This document shows, piece by piece, positions 30,530-38,462 of a stretch of 64,000 nucleotides of DNA. Positions within the stretch are counted from its first letter, which is position 1; each line of letters opens with the position of its first letter. The translations under genes and the position numbers were made by a program. The notes under the pieces were generated by a model that saw nothing but the letters and a program-made list of their open reading frames with translations, had not been told where the DNA came from and did no database searches. Source of the DNA: Myxococcota bacterium (GTDB lineage: Bacteria; Myxococcota_A; UBA9160; SMWR01); contig JAKVBI010000010.1 of NCBI GenBank assembly GCA_022447545.1, positions 317,996-381,995 of the forward strand. Direction: 5' to 3'.

Positions 30530-31216
30530 ATGTCGAGGCGAAACGCCACGACCCAGCCAGAGCTCGCGGGCCGTTCCGAGATGAAGATTCCTCGACGGCG
30601 AATGGTCGAGCGACTGGCGGCTTCGGGTCTACGCGACAAACGGGTGTTGGCAGCACTGAACGAAGTTCCAAGGCACGAATTGATTCCCTCGGCGCTGCGG
30701 GGGGCCGCCTATCGTGAAGCCGCCCTGCCCATTGGTGAGGGGCAGACCATCTCCGCCCCAAGAGTGGTCGCCGCCATGACCGCTGCACTTCAGCTACGTG
30801 GCAACGAAGAAGTCTTGGAGATCGGGACGGGCTCTGGCTATCAGGCTGCCGTTCTTTCACGGCTGGCCGCTCGGGTAGTCACCGTCGAACGACATCCGAA
30901 GCTGGTAGAACACGCGCGCGAGGCACTGATGCGCCTGGGCATAACGAACGTAGAGGTCCACCTTGGAGACGGGTCGCAGGGCAGAGGTAGCGACGGGCCC
31001 TTTGATGCCATCATCGTGACGGCCGGGGGGCCCTCGGTCCCCGAACCCCTGCTGGAGCAACTCTCGCTGGGGGGAGCTCTGGTCGGGCCCTTCGGTCCCC
31101 GCTCCAAGCAATGGTTGATGCGGTTTCGCCGTCGTTCGCGTCGGGCATTCGCAAGGGAAAAACTCGGTCGTTGTCGCTTCGTCGACCTGGTGGGTTCACA
31201 CGGATGGGCTGCCTAG
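30530..31216 (+). CDS. pcm: Protein-L-isoaspartate O-methyltransferase
   Basis: A 228-aa SAM-dependent repair enzyme that methylates L-isoaspartyl residues in damaged proteins. Visible are RRRMVERLAASGL, VPRHELIPSALRG, LPIGEGQTISAPRVVAAM (family signature), VLEIGTGSGYQAAVL (motif I) and FDAIIVTAGGPSVPEPLLEQL. The start is uncertain: ATG 30530 follows a G-run (30518-30523) at a good distance, while ATG 30581 would match the shorter N-terminus of the E. coli enzyme. The stop overlaps the NlpD-like gene by 13 bases. The pcm-nlpD neighbourhood is the ancestral surE-pcm-nlpD order, but surE is 32 kb away here on the other strand. Confidence 0.92.
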   Translation: MSRRNATTQPELAGRSEMKIPRRRMVERLAASGLRDKRVLAALNEVPRHELIPSALRGAAYREAALPIGEGQTISAPRVVAAMTAALQLRGNEEVLEIGTGSGYQAAVLSRLAARVVTVERHPKLVEHAREALMRLGITNVEVHLGDGSQGRGSDGPFDAIIVTAGGPSVPEPLLEQLSLGGALVGPFGPRSKQWLMRFRRRSRRAFAREKLGRCRFVDLVGSHGWAA

Positions 31217-31935
31217 AACGCCAGGCGCATCCGCGACTGCAACGGGTCCTTCATTCCTTCCTGACTGCCTGGGTGGTCGGATTTTTGGGATGGGGGTGTG
31301 CGACGACCGGTTCGGGCGTCGAGCATGTGGTCAAACCCGGAGAGAACCTGTACCGAATCTCCCAATATTACGGCGTGGGCGTCGCGACGATTCGCCGCGA
31401 GAACCGCATTCGCGACGTCAGAAAACTGACAGCGGGAACCCGACTCTGGATACCCGGTGCCCGGAAAAAACCGCCGGCCGGACCGGTTCCGGGAACGAGC
31501 GCGCGTCCGGCGGGATCCAAGCAACCGTCGAAAAGTGATGCGAATCGAGCTCGTCGCGAGTGGAATCTCGCATTTCAATGGCCGGTCAAGGGATACTTGA
31601 GTTCGCGCTACGGTCAGCGTCGGGGGCGCCCGCACGAGGGGATCGACATCGCAGCAAAATCCGGAACGCCGATCCATGCCGCGGAGTCCGGGCGCGTGAT
31701 CCACAGTGGCTTCGGGCTCGGAGCGTATGGTCGAGTGGTGATCGTCAAGCACGTCGGCGATTATTCGACCGTGTATGCACACAACCGGAAAAACTACGTG
31801 CGTAAGGGAGATTTCGTAGAAAAGGGGCAGAAGATCGCCGAGTTGGGCGCCACGGGGAATGCCACGGGGCCCCACCTTCATTTCGAGATCCGGCACCGCA
31901 ATTCAGCCGCCGATCCTCTTTCCTACCTCCCATGA
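31204..31935 (+). CDS. nlpD: NlpD-like lipoprotein with LysM and M23 (LytM) domains
   Basis: A 243-aa envelope protein. An N-terminal hydrophobic segment ends in GWGC (Cys24), an imperfect lipobox, so it is probably a lipoprotein. A LysM domain follows (about 35-80: VVKPGENLYRISQYYGVGVATIRRENRI), then a Pro/Lys-rich linker and a LytM domain (about 125-243) with HEGIDIAAKSGTPI, YGRVVIVKHVGDYSTVYAHN and GPHLHFEIR. The first LytM metal ligand position (HxxxD) and HLH are present, so it may be catalytically competent, unlike E. coli NlpD, which only activates amidases. It overlaps pcm by 13 bases. Role in septal wall splitting is inferred from the family. Confidence 0.87.
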   Translation: MGCLERQAHPRLQRVLHSFLTAWVVGFLGWGCATTGSGVEHVVKPGENLYRISQYYGVGVATIRRENRIRDVRKLTAGTRLWIPGARKKPPAGPVPGTSARPAGSKQPSKSDANRARREWNLAFQWPVKGYLSSRYGQRRGRPHEGIDIAAKSGTPIHAAESGRVIHSGFGLGAYGRVVIVKHVGDYSTVYAHNRKNYVRKGDFVEKGQKIAELGATGNATGPHLHFEIRHRNSAADPLSYLP

Positions 31936-31971
31936 TCGCCGATCGGGTTTCGTGAAAATGGGGGAGGAGCA

Positions 31972-32931
31972 ATGAGCGTGCTCATCGGAATCGGGAGCCT
32001 TGCGGTCCTCTCCGTCCTCGCCCTCCGGGTCTATGACTTCCTGTCGGGGCGTCGATTCATCCTCGACCAACGGGACAAATTTCGACTCGACCGCCGTTCC
32101 CTCGTGGAGTGGGATCGGCATTGCACTCAGAACACGCGGATATCAGACCTCATCGTGTGCCTCACCACGACACCGAGCCGAATCGGCCATCTCGAGGGAA
32201 CCCTCAAGAGTTTGATGGCCCAACGGCTTCGACCTCGCACGATTCGCCTACACCTGCCTGAATTTTCGGCCCGGGAAGACTGCGCCTACGTGATCCCTGA
32301 GTCGATTGCGCACCTCGAGAACATAGAGATCGTACGCTGCGAGGACGAGGGACCAGCAACCAAACTACTCTCGGCGCTTCGCGACCAGGAACCAGACCAG
32401 CCCATTCTGGTGGTGGACGACGACATGCTCTATCCCGAACGTATGGTGGAGGCTTTCGACGAAGCGGCTCGTCGAGAACCGACTAAGGCCTTCACCCTGA
32501 GCGGATGGATCGTTCCCGAAGACCTCACCGATCGCGCGACCACTTTGATGGGGAACATCCTGCAAAGGCCCCCGGTCCCCCTCAAGTGTACGCGTATTTC
32601 GGAGCCTCGAAGGATCGACATTTTTCAGGGATATGCGGGGTTCCTGGTCCGGCCCCGTTTCTTCGATCTCGCCGATACGCTCGACTACAGCGGTGCGCCT
32701 TCCCAGGCGCGCACTGTCGATGACGTCTGGCTCAGTGGTCACTGCCTCGCGCCCAAATTCGTGCTTCCCCACGACCGCTATCCCTTTGAATTCGGAAGAG
32801 ACAGCCGACACTTCGCCCCCAATGCACTGGGTCGTCTCAATCGCGGTGGGGGGGACCCTGCCGAGCGGTCGAACACCATCGTCGTGCGCCATTTGAGGGA
32901 CCGCTGGATGGTTACCGGCGACCCGGCGTAG
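31972..32931 (+). CDS. Glycosyltransferase (GT-A fold, family 2-like) with N-terminal membrane helix
   Basis: A 319-aa protein. Residues 1-25 form a membrane helix (SVLIGIGSLAVLSVLALRVYDF). The GT-A-like domain starts at DLIVCLTTTPSRIGHLEGTLKSL, with the acidic metal-binding VVDDDMLYP (about residues 144-152) and a conserved acceptor part IDIFQGYAGFLVRP and VDDVWLSGH. This TTTPxR arrangement is seen in a group of poorly characterised glycosyltransferases acting on short chains. A strong GGAGGAG precedes the ATG. The donor and acceptor are unknown. It lies in the surface-glycan region after nlpD. Confidence 0.75.
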   Translation: MSVLIGIGSLAVLSVLALRVYDFLSGRRFILDQRDKFRLDRRSLVEWDRHCTQNTRISDLIVCLTTTPSRIGHLEGTLKSLMAQRLRPRTIRLHLPEFSAREDCAYVIPESIAHLENIEIVRCEDEGPATKLLSALRDQEPDQPILVVDDDMLYPERMVEAFDEAARREPTKAFTLSGWIVPEDLTDRATTLMGNILQRPPVPLKCTRISEPRRIDIFQGYAGFLVRPRFFDLADTLDYSGAPSQARTVDDVWLSGHCLAPKFVLPHDRYPFEFGRDSRHFAPNALGRLNRGGGDPAERSNTIVVRHLRDRWMVTGDPA

Positions 32932-33038
32932 TGTCCGCGAGCATCCTGGATCGCGCCCACGATCCTCTCCAGCTCGGAATCTGGAGAACTTCTCAGCTCG
33001 ATGCAGGCTCACAGGGCAAGGAGCGATAGACTGGCAAC

Positions 33039-33737
33039 GTGGCAGCGCGATCGAATCACGGATATTGGGCCTACCTTGTGCCTTACTTCGTGTTTCTCGT
33101 GCTCGTCGAGCGCGGCGCCCCCCTTCCCCTGAAGGTGGCTGTCCCGCTCGTGATTCTTCTCTATTTCGCTTGGAATGGTGCTTATCCTGAACTTCGGAAC
33201 CGGCCCTGGCGCTTTTCAACCACGCTGGCGGACGTTGCCATCGGCGTCCTGGGCGCGGTGCTCTGGATGGCGCCATACGTGTTGCTTCCCTCCCTCCGAC
33301 CGGAACCCGGCGGAGAATTCGACGCTCGTCAACTCGGAGCCGATCACATCGGCCTGGCCCTGACCTTGCGTGCCATTGGGTTCGGTGTCGTCACTCCGTT
33401 TCTGGAAGAACTCTTCATTCGAAGTTGGCTGCCGCGCTTCGTCGATGTGTTCGATACCCGGCGTGATTTCAGAAAAGTGCCGATCGGTCGATTCAGCGCG
33501 CGAAGCTTTGTGGTTGTCGTGGTGATGTTCACCTTCAGTCACGTCCGCTGGGAATGGCCGGTCGCATTTGCATGGGTGCTCCTGACCCAGTGGTGGTTCT
33601 ATCGTCGACAGGACGTGATGGCGCTGGTGGTCGTACACGCCAGCTCGAACCTCGCGATCTTCATCGCTGTTCTGTTGGCAAGTGGTCGCTGGACGGGGCC
33701 CGACGGGTCGGTCATCGACCTTTGGTTCTTTCTCTGA
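33039..33737 (+). CDS. CPBP-family intramembrane protease (exosortase-associated type)
   Basis: A 232-aa membrane protein with about seven helices. The CPBP (Abi/Rce1) motifs are present: EELFIRSW (EExxxR), FSHVRWEWP and VVHASSN (HxxxN). It resembles the CAAX-protease-related proteins found with exosortase/PEP-CTERM systems, judging by its compact size and the YLVPYFVFL start. No exosortase was found in the window, so this link is only a suggestion. The start is GTG 33039 with AAGGAG rather far upstream, so it is uncertain. Confidence 0.78.
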   Translation: MAARSNHGYWAYLVPYFVFLVLVERGAPLPLKVAVPLVILLYFAWNGAYPELRNRPWRFSTTLADVAIGVLGAVLWMAPYVLLPSLRPEPGGEFDARQLGADHIGLALTLRAIGFGVVTPFLEELFIRSWLPRFVDVFDTRRDFRKVPIGRFSARSFVVVVVMFTFSHVRWEWPVAFAWVLLTQWWFYRRQDVMALVVVHASSNLAIFIAVLLASGRWTGPDGSVIDLWFFL

Positions 33738-33798
33738 CGCCTACAGAATGGATACCGCCGTGCCCTGGATCGCAACTCACCGCTTTCGGGGAGACGAT

Positions 33799-34131
33799 TC
33801 AGAGAGAACCACGGTGCCCGAGGCGAATGCGCTGGGCCAGACGAGTCAAGCCGACCAGTTGTTCACGAAGAACCGCCTGAGAGAGTCCTGGACAGGCGCG
33901 GAAAAGCTCGTCAAGACAGGTGGCCAGCACTTCAAAGCCGGCGTGACGAGCATCGGTGGCCAGAATCGACGCCTGCTCGCACAGAGTCGTATGGTCACTG
34001 ACAGCCTCGGCGTCCTGAAGTGCATCCATACGCTCGGCGAGATTTACGACGAACGCGTCGATAGAATCGCGGAACGACAGGTCCTCGGCGCGACTCGAGA
34101 AAATGGGTTTTTCGAGTTCCAACCCGCTCAC
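33799..34131 (-). CDS. Small protein, possibly Hpt-like helical bundle
   Basis: A 110-aa minus-strand frame with GTG start, in a gap between + strand genes. Its composition is that of a real amphipathic helical protein (ILATDARHAGFEVLATCLDEL, then ALREQLVGLTRLAQRI-like helix). The pattern recalls histidine phosphotransfer or Hpt-like bundles (AxxLaxxA...GfxxLaxxc.eLe), but the phosphorylatable His is not clear. The overlapping + strand frame at 33682-34203 looks less protein-like. No ribosome binding site is obvious. Low certainty that it is expressed, and no function is assigned. Confidence 0.45.
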   Translation of the reverse strand: MSGLELEKPIFSSRAEDLSFRDSIDAFVVNLAERMDALQDAEAVSDHTTLCEQASILATDARHAGFEVLATCLDELFRACPGLSQAVLREQLVGLTRLAQRIRLGHRGSL

Positions 34132-34247
34132 GCTGGGTGTATCGGATACCGAGCGAATCTCCTGAACCGCTGTCGGGCGATTGGCTTTTCTCGGTGGATC
34201 TGACGTTGGTTGACAGCTCGGCCACCGATGAGTGAGTTTCGCGAATC

Positions 34248-34535
34248 ATGAATTGCTTTCACTGCGCGACCCATCACGAAATTGGATCTGGCGAGCGCGT
34301 GGCTTTTCGCGATGAATGCGAGAGTTGCGGGTCCGATTTGCATGTGTGTTTCAACTGCCGACACCACGATCCAAACGCGTACAACGAATGCCGCGAGAGC
34401 AGCGCGGAACGGGTCCAAGGCCGAGACCGAGCCAATCGATGCGAATATTTCAGCCCCGGGCAACGAGGATCCAAGGACTCTTCGAAAGAGACCGAACACG
34501 CACGTGAGGCCCTTGACGCCCTGTTTAAAAAATAG
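34248..34535 (+). CDS. Small double zinc-ribbon protein, unknown function
   Basis: A 95-aa protein with Cys pairs at 3/6, 24/27 and 34/37 plus single Cys residues at 48 and 65. The first two pairs form a zinc ribbon and the others a second site (LHVCFNCRHHDPNAYNECRE and RANRCEYF). The C-terminal third is charged and probably helical. The pattern looks like a conserved small protein of deltaproteobacteria, but I cannot give it a name. It starts with ATG 34248. Its neighbours are the CPBP protease and the GlpD-like gene, which do not reveal a role. Confidence 0.75.
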   Translation: MNCFHCATHHEIGSGERVAFRDECESCGSDLHVCFNCRHHDPNAYNECRESSAERVQGRDRANRCEYFSPGQRGSKDSSKETEHAREALDALFKK

Positions 34536-34596
34536 GAACCGAGGCCGACCGAACGCGCTGATTCAGCCTGGGGCCCGTCCTTCCGATTGAAAGGAC

Positions 34597-36291
34597 GTGG
34601 AGCGTCAACTCCCTTCCGGTGAAACCGAAGAGATGGACCTGCTCGTCGTGGGGGGCGGGATCCATGGAGCCGCCGTAGCTCGCGAGGCGGCATTGCGGGG
34701 TCTTCGGGTTGCGCTCGTGGAGAGGGACGACTTTGGGTCCGCCACGTCCTGGAACAGCTTCAAGACGCTGCACGGAGGCATTCGGCACCTGCAACACCTG
34801 GACCTGCGGCGAGTTCGGCAGTCCGCTGACCAACAGCGGCGTTTTCTTCAGTTGGCTCCTCATCTCGTGCAACCGCTCGAGTTCGTTCTACCCACGCGGG
34901 GTGCAGGAATCCGGGGCAGGGCGGCCATGGGAGTTGCACTCAAGTTGCATCGTTGGATCGGGGGCTCTGACCTGACTCGGGGCGGGGAACGCAGAGCCCT
35001 CCCAGCGGGGCGCGTCGTCGACGCGCGCCAGCTCTCAAGCTGGGTTCCCGAACTCGATGTTTCCGAATTTTCCGGGGCGGCGGTCTGGTGGGACGCACAG
35101 ATGCAGTCGACGGAGCGGATGGTCCTGGGCTTCGTGGCGGCCGCGGCGGCGGCGGATGCCTGTGTGGCGAACCACGTGGACGTCGAGCGCCTCCTGCTGG
35201 ATGGCAACCGGATCCTGGGAGCGCAGGTTCGGGATCGGCGGACAAACACACAAAGTGAGATTCGCGCCCACGCTGTCGTGAATTGTGCGGGGGCAGGGGC
35301 CTGGAATCTGCTTTCGACCCTCACAGATCCCGCCCCCCAACCGGTGCCACTGAGCCGGGCCGTCAACGTGGTCCTCAAGCGTGCCCTCGTTGATGCAGTG
35401 GCTTTGGGCCTCGAAGTGGAGGGCGCTTGTGAGGCCCTGGGGAGCCAAACCTTGTTCTTGGCGCCCTGGCGAGGACGCAGCCTGCTCGGAACTCTTCACC
35501 TCCCGCCTCGGGCCGATGGATGCCCGGAACCCCATCTCAACGAAGTCGAGCGACTCCTGAAGGCAGTCGACCGGGTTCTGCCAGACGCAAAGTTGGATCT
35601 CGAGGATGTGGGAGTTGTCCACTCGGGAATCCAGCCCGTGGCGCGTTGGTGTCCAAAGACCCATCGATCACAGGCTCTATCTGAAGCCGTCTTCATCGAC
35701 CACGCGGCCAGTGGGGGACCCTCCGGGTTGTTGACCCTGGTGGGTGTCAAGTTCACTGAGGCTGCCGCGGCGGCAGAGCGAGTGGTCGATCGAGTCGGCC
35801 GAATGCTCGGGCGGGAACTCCCGGCACCGCCGGCACCCGGGCCATCCCTTCCCGGTGGTGATTTCGATTCCCTGGCCGAGATTCGTTCCAGACTCGCCGT
35901 GACGGCGGCCAGCTTGACGGCCGGGTCCGAGTCACTGGACCATGAGGTACTGGCCCATCTCCTGGTCCAATACGGGAGCCGCGCCGAAAAGGTGCTCGAA
36001 TGGGTCGACCTGCGACCGGAACTGGCCACCCGTTTGACTCCCACCAGTCCCGTGATCGGAGCGGAAGTCGTTCACTCAGTCCACACTGAGATGGCCCTCG
36101 ACCTAACCGACGTGGTGATGTCCCGCACCGAATTGGCCGCTCGCGGCGATCTCGATGCCGTATCCCTGGACCGCTGCGGGAAACTCATGGCTCGGGAACT
36201 CGGGTGGATCGCCAGTGAGCAAGAGAGACAACTCACGGAAGCCAGGCGATGCCTGGCCAGAACCCAGCTACCTCAGGGAGACTGCCCGTGA
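34597..36291 (+). CDS. glpD: FAD-dependent glycerol-3-phosphate dehydrogenase-like protein
   Basis: A 564-aa flavoprotein. The FAD-binding motif DLLVVGGGIHGAAVAREAALRG (about 13-34) is followed by ATSWNSFKTLHGGIRHL, the signature of the GlpD/GlpO family. The C-terminal portion has the helical cap typical of GlpD. It oxidises sn-glycerol-3-phosphate to dihydroxyacetone phosphate at the membrane, feeding quinones. Sequence divergence (LHGGIRHLQ for LxGGLRYL) suggests a distinct subgroup; substrate could be another alpha-hydroxy acid phosphate. The start is GTG 34597 with ATG 34633 as alternative. The stop overlaps the GTG start of a family 4 glycosyltransferase by 4 bases, a coupling unusual for glycerol catabolism. 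Confidence 0.82.
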   Translation: MERQLPSGETEEMDLLVVGGGIHGAAVAREAALRGLRVALVERDDFGSATSWNSFKTLHGGIRHLQHLDLRRVRQSADQQRRFLQLAPHLVQPLEFVLPTRGAGIRGRAAMGVALKLHRWIGGSDLTRGGERRALPAGRVVDARQLSSWVPELDVSEFSGAAVWWDAQMQSTERMVLGFVAAAAAADACVANHVDVERLLLDGNRILGAQVRDRRTNTQSEIRAHAVVNCAGAGAWNLLSTLTDPAPQPVPLSRAVNVVLKRALVDAVALGLEVEGACEALGSQTLFLAPWRGRSLLGTLHLPPRADGCPEPHLNEVERLLKAVDRVLPDAKLDLEDVGVVHSGIQPVARWCPKTHRSQALSEAVFIDHAASGGPSGLLTLVGVKFTEAAAAAERVVDRVGRMLGRELPAPPAPGPSLPGGDFDSLAEIRSRLAVTAASLTAGSESLDHEVLAHLLVQYGSRAEKVLEWVDLRPELATRLTPTSPVIGAEVVHSVHTEMALDLTDVVMSRTELAARGDLDAVSLDRCGKLMARELGWIASEQERQLTEARRCLARTQLPQGDCP

Positions 36292-37484
36292 ACTCCGAAG
36301 CGACGACGCGAATTCTGCTGATCGCCCCACAGCCCTTCTACGCTCCTCGGGGCACCCCCATGAACGTTCTGCAGATGTGCCGCGTGTTGACTGGGGCTGG
36401 CATCAAGGTCGACCTGGTGACGTTTCCGCTCGGCGAGGACGTGGAGTTGCCTGGTCTTGAGATCCATCGTGCGCTTCGATGTCCGTGGATCGACTCCGTC
36501 CCCATTGGTTTTTCCAAGCAGAAGGTCGTGCTCGATCTCTTATTGGCGATCAAGGTGTTTAGCCTCTGGATTCGTAGGCGTTACGCTGCCGTGCACGCGG
36601 TCGAAGAAGCCGTGTTTCTGGCGCTACCCCTGACCTGGCTCGGCGCGAAGTTGGTCTACGATCTCGACTCTTCCATCAGTCAACAGCTCGCGTACTCCGG
36701 GGCCATCCGTCGAGACTTCTTGCTGACCGGGGTGCAAAAGTTGGAGCAACTCGCACTTCGGCGTGCCAAAGCAGCGGTAACGGTTTGCCGTTCACTCACC
36801 GAATTCGCAGCAGGACTTGCACCATCGACTCCCGCTTTTCAGATCGAAGACACGCCCCTGCCCGAATCTCTGCGGGACGCGGATCCCGTGCAGGTGGAAC
36901 GACTGAGGGAGAATCACCAACTGCATGGGCGCCGCGTGGTGCTCTACACGGGCAATCTTGAGGGCTATCAAGGGCTAGACCTCCTCCTTGAAGCCGCCCC
37001 CCTGGTGCGTGAGCGCGTACCGGAGGTGTTGTTTCTCCTGGTGGGGGGAGAAGAAGGCGACGTGCGCGCCTGTCGCGAGACGATCCGGCACAAGGGACTC
37101 GCTGGAAGCGTGGCAGCACTTGGTGCGAAAGCCCCGTCTTCCATGCCCGAATGGATGGCCCTGGCCGAAGTCCTGGTTTCGCCCCGCACACAAGGGGGCA
37201 ACACACCGCTCAAGATCTACACCTACATGCGCGCGGAACGACCCATTGTCGCGACCCGCCTCGAAACCCACACCCAGGTATTGGACGATTCTTGTGCCAT
37301 CTTGCGGAACCCGGATGCCACCGATTTTGCCGATGGAGTGGCCAGCGTCCTGGAGGCTCCAGACCTTCATGCCGAGCGCGCCCGTGTGGCCCGGAAACTC
37401 GTCGACACTGAATACGGATTCGACGCATTCGGGCGTAAATTGCTCGCCACCTACCAGTCTCTGGGAATCGAAGCCGGGACCTGA
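36288..37484 (+). CDS. Glycosyltransferase family 4 (GT-B)
   Basis: A 398-aa GT-B glycosyltransferase. The N-domain begins RILLIAPQPFYAPRGTPMNVLQM, a start seen in many GT4 exopolysaccharide transferases. The C-domain has RRVVLYTGNLEGYQGLDLLLEAAP, VLFLLVGGEEG, SMPEWMALAEVLVSPRTQGGNTPLKIYTYMR (in place of the usual E-x7-E region), and VATRLETHTQVLDD. Retaining transfer from an NDP-sugar is expected. The start is GTG 36288, overlapping the GlpD-like stop as GTGA. The acceptor is unknown. Confidence 0.85.
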   Translation: MNSEATTRILLIAPQPFYAPRGTPMNVLQMCRVLTGAGIKVDLVTFPLGEDVELPGLEIHRALRCPWIDSVPIGFSKQKVVLDLLLAIKVFSLWIRRRYAAVHAVEEAVFLALPLTWLGAKLVYDLDSSISQQLAYSGAIRRDFLLTGVQKLEQLALRRAKAAVTVCRSLTEFAAGLAPSTPAFQIEDTPLPESLRDADPVQVERLRENHQLHGRRVVLYTGNLEGYQGLDLLLEAAPLVRERVPEVLFLLVGGEEGDVRACRETIRHKGLAGSVAALGAKAPSSMPEWMALAEVLVSPRTQGGNTPLKIYTYMRAERPIVATRLETHTQVLDDSCAILRNPDATDFADGVASVLEAPDLHAERARVARKLVDTEYGFDAFGRKLLATYQSLGIEAGT

Positions 37485-37519
37485 AGGCCCTGCGACGGCC
37501 CATGATCGGGCGTTTCTCT

Positions 37520-38332
37520 TCAGCAGGCTTCGGTTTTCCCGACGGCTTTTTTTTCGGCTCGGATGGCGAGCATATAGCCTCGGGTGAAGGGCACGAGCGC
37601 GTCGAGACGGGACCAGAGCCACGCCAGTGGATAGATGAAGGAGTAGAGGCGAAAGCTCTTTTCGTGCCGTTCGAGTTCCTGCCCTGTCAAGACCACACCC
37701 TTGGAGGTCGAGTCCGAACCTGTTCCGCGGGTCACTGCAAAGTTGAGTGCGATGTCCAACAACTCCGAGAAGAAGCGGTTGTAGGTCAAACTCTCGGTCA
37801 CCTCGAAACTGTCGGGGAGCAGCGCGACCAATTCGGGTCGCGTGTAGCCCGGGCGCACGTGCCCATGCCAGGCATCGTCCAAACCCAGTGCATCCCGCAG
37901 ACGACGGAGAGCACTCCATGACTTCTGATGGGGAACGTTGAGGATGAGAATTCCACCCGGCCGCAGGGCCCGCTCCAAATCCACCAGGAGTTCACGGTCG
38001 GTCTCGACATGCTCGAGCATGTCGATGACCACGATGGTGTCGAGGGAAGCGTCTGCGAAGGGAACACTGCAACCGTCGGTCTGGTACACCTCTTCGCCCA
38101 CCAGCGACTGAATCGAAGCGACGCTCTTCTCGTCGAGATCGGCACTGCGCCAGTTGCCGCCTTCTTGTCGGAGCAGATAACTGATTACCCCGTTGTCCGC
38201 CCCCAGGTCCAGGGCTTCGGACCTCGCTCGGACTGCGGGCTCGGGGAGAAGCCCGGTCAGCACACGCCATTTCGCCTGCTTGAGAATGGATTTCTCGAAA
38301 AGACGCACGGGCCAGGGCAGGGTGGTGTCCAT
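37520..38332 (-). CDS. SAM-dependent methyltransferase, class I
   Basis: A 270-aa methyltransferase. Motif I is ALDLGADNGVISYLL, the acidic motif II is DLDEKSVASI, and the later motif VVIDMLEHVETDRELL with ALRPGGILILNVPHQKSW is typical of the UbiE/BioC/Methyltransf_11-type fold. The C-terminal 100 residues contain a hydrophobic segment (LYSFIYPLAWLWSRLDAL) that may contact the membrane. In this neighbourhood a lipid-linked sugar or glycan is a plausible substrate. Divergent from the epimerase gene downstream with a 130-base spacer. Confidence 0.8.
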   Translation of the reverse strand: MDTTLPWPVRLFEKSILKQAKWRVLTGLLPEPAVRARSEALDLGADNGVISYLLRQEGGNWRSADLDEKSVASIQSLVGEEVYQTDGCSVPFADASLDTIVVIDMLEHVETDRELLVDLERALRPGGILILNVPHQKSWSALRRLRDALGLDDAWHGHVRPGYTRPELVALLPDSFEVTESLTYNRFFSELLDIALNFAVTRGTGSDSTSKGVVLTGQELERHEKSFRLYSFIYPLAWLWSRLDALVPFTRGYMLAIRAEKKAVGKTEAC

Positions 38333-38462
38333 GTTTCTCGGATCGGCGAGACAACTCGAGCGCCTGAGCCCTACTCAGGTCCCGAGGCCACTCCGCCGAA
38401 AGGTACCTGCGGGGCACGCCCCCTCCCGGCAGCGTCGAAATGCTGGGCATTCCGGAGGCAAA

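Noticed and set aside
33682-34203. A 173-aa + strand open frame over the small minus-strand protein
   Set aside because: Its first part is the end of the CPBP gene in another frame, and it has no family features or start signal. The minus-strand reading has better protein-like helices.
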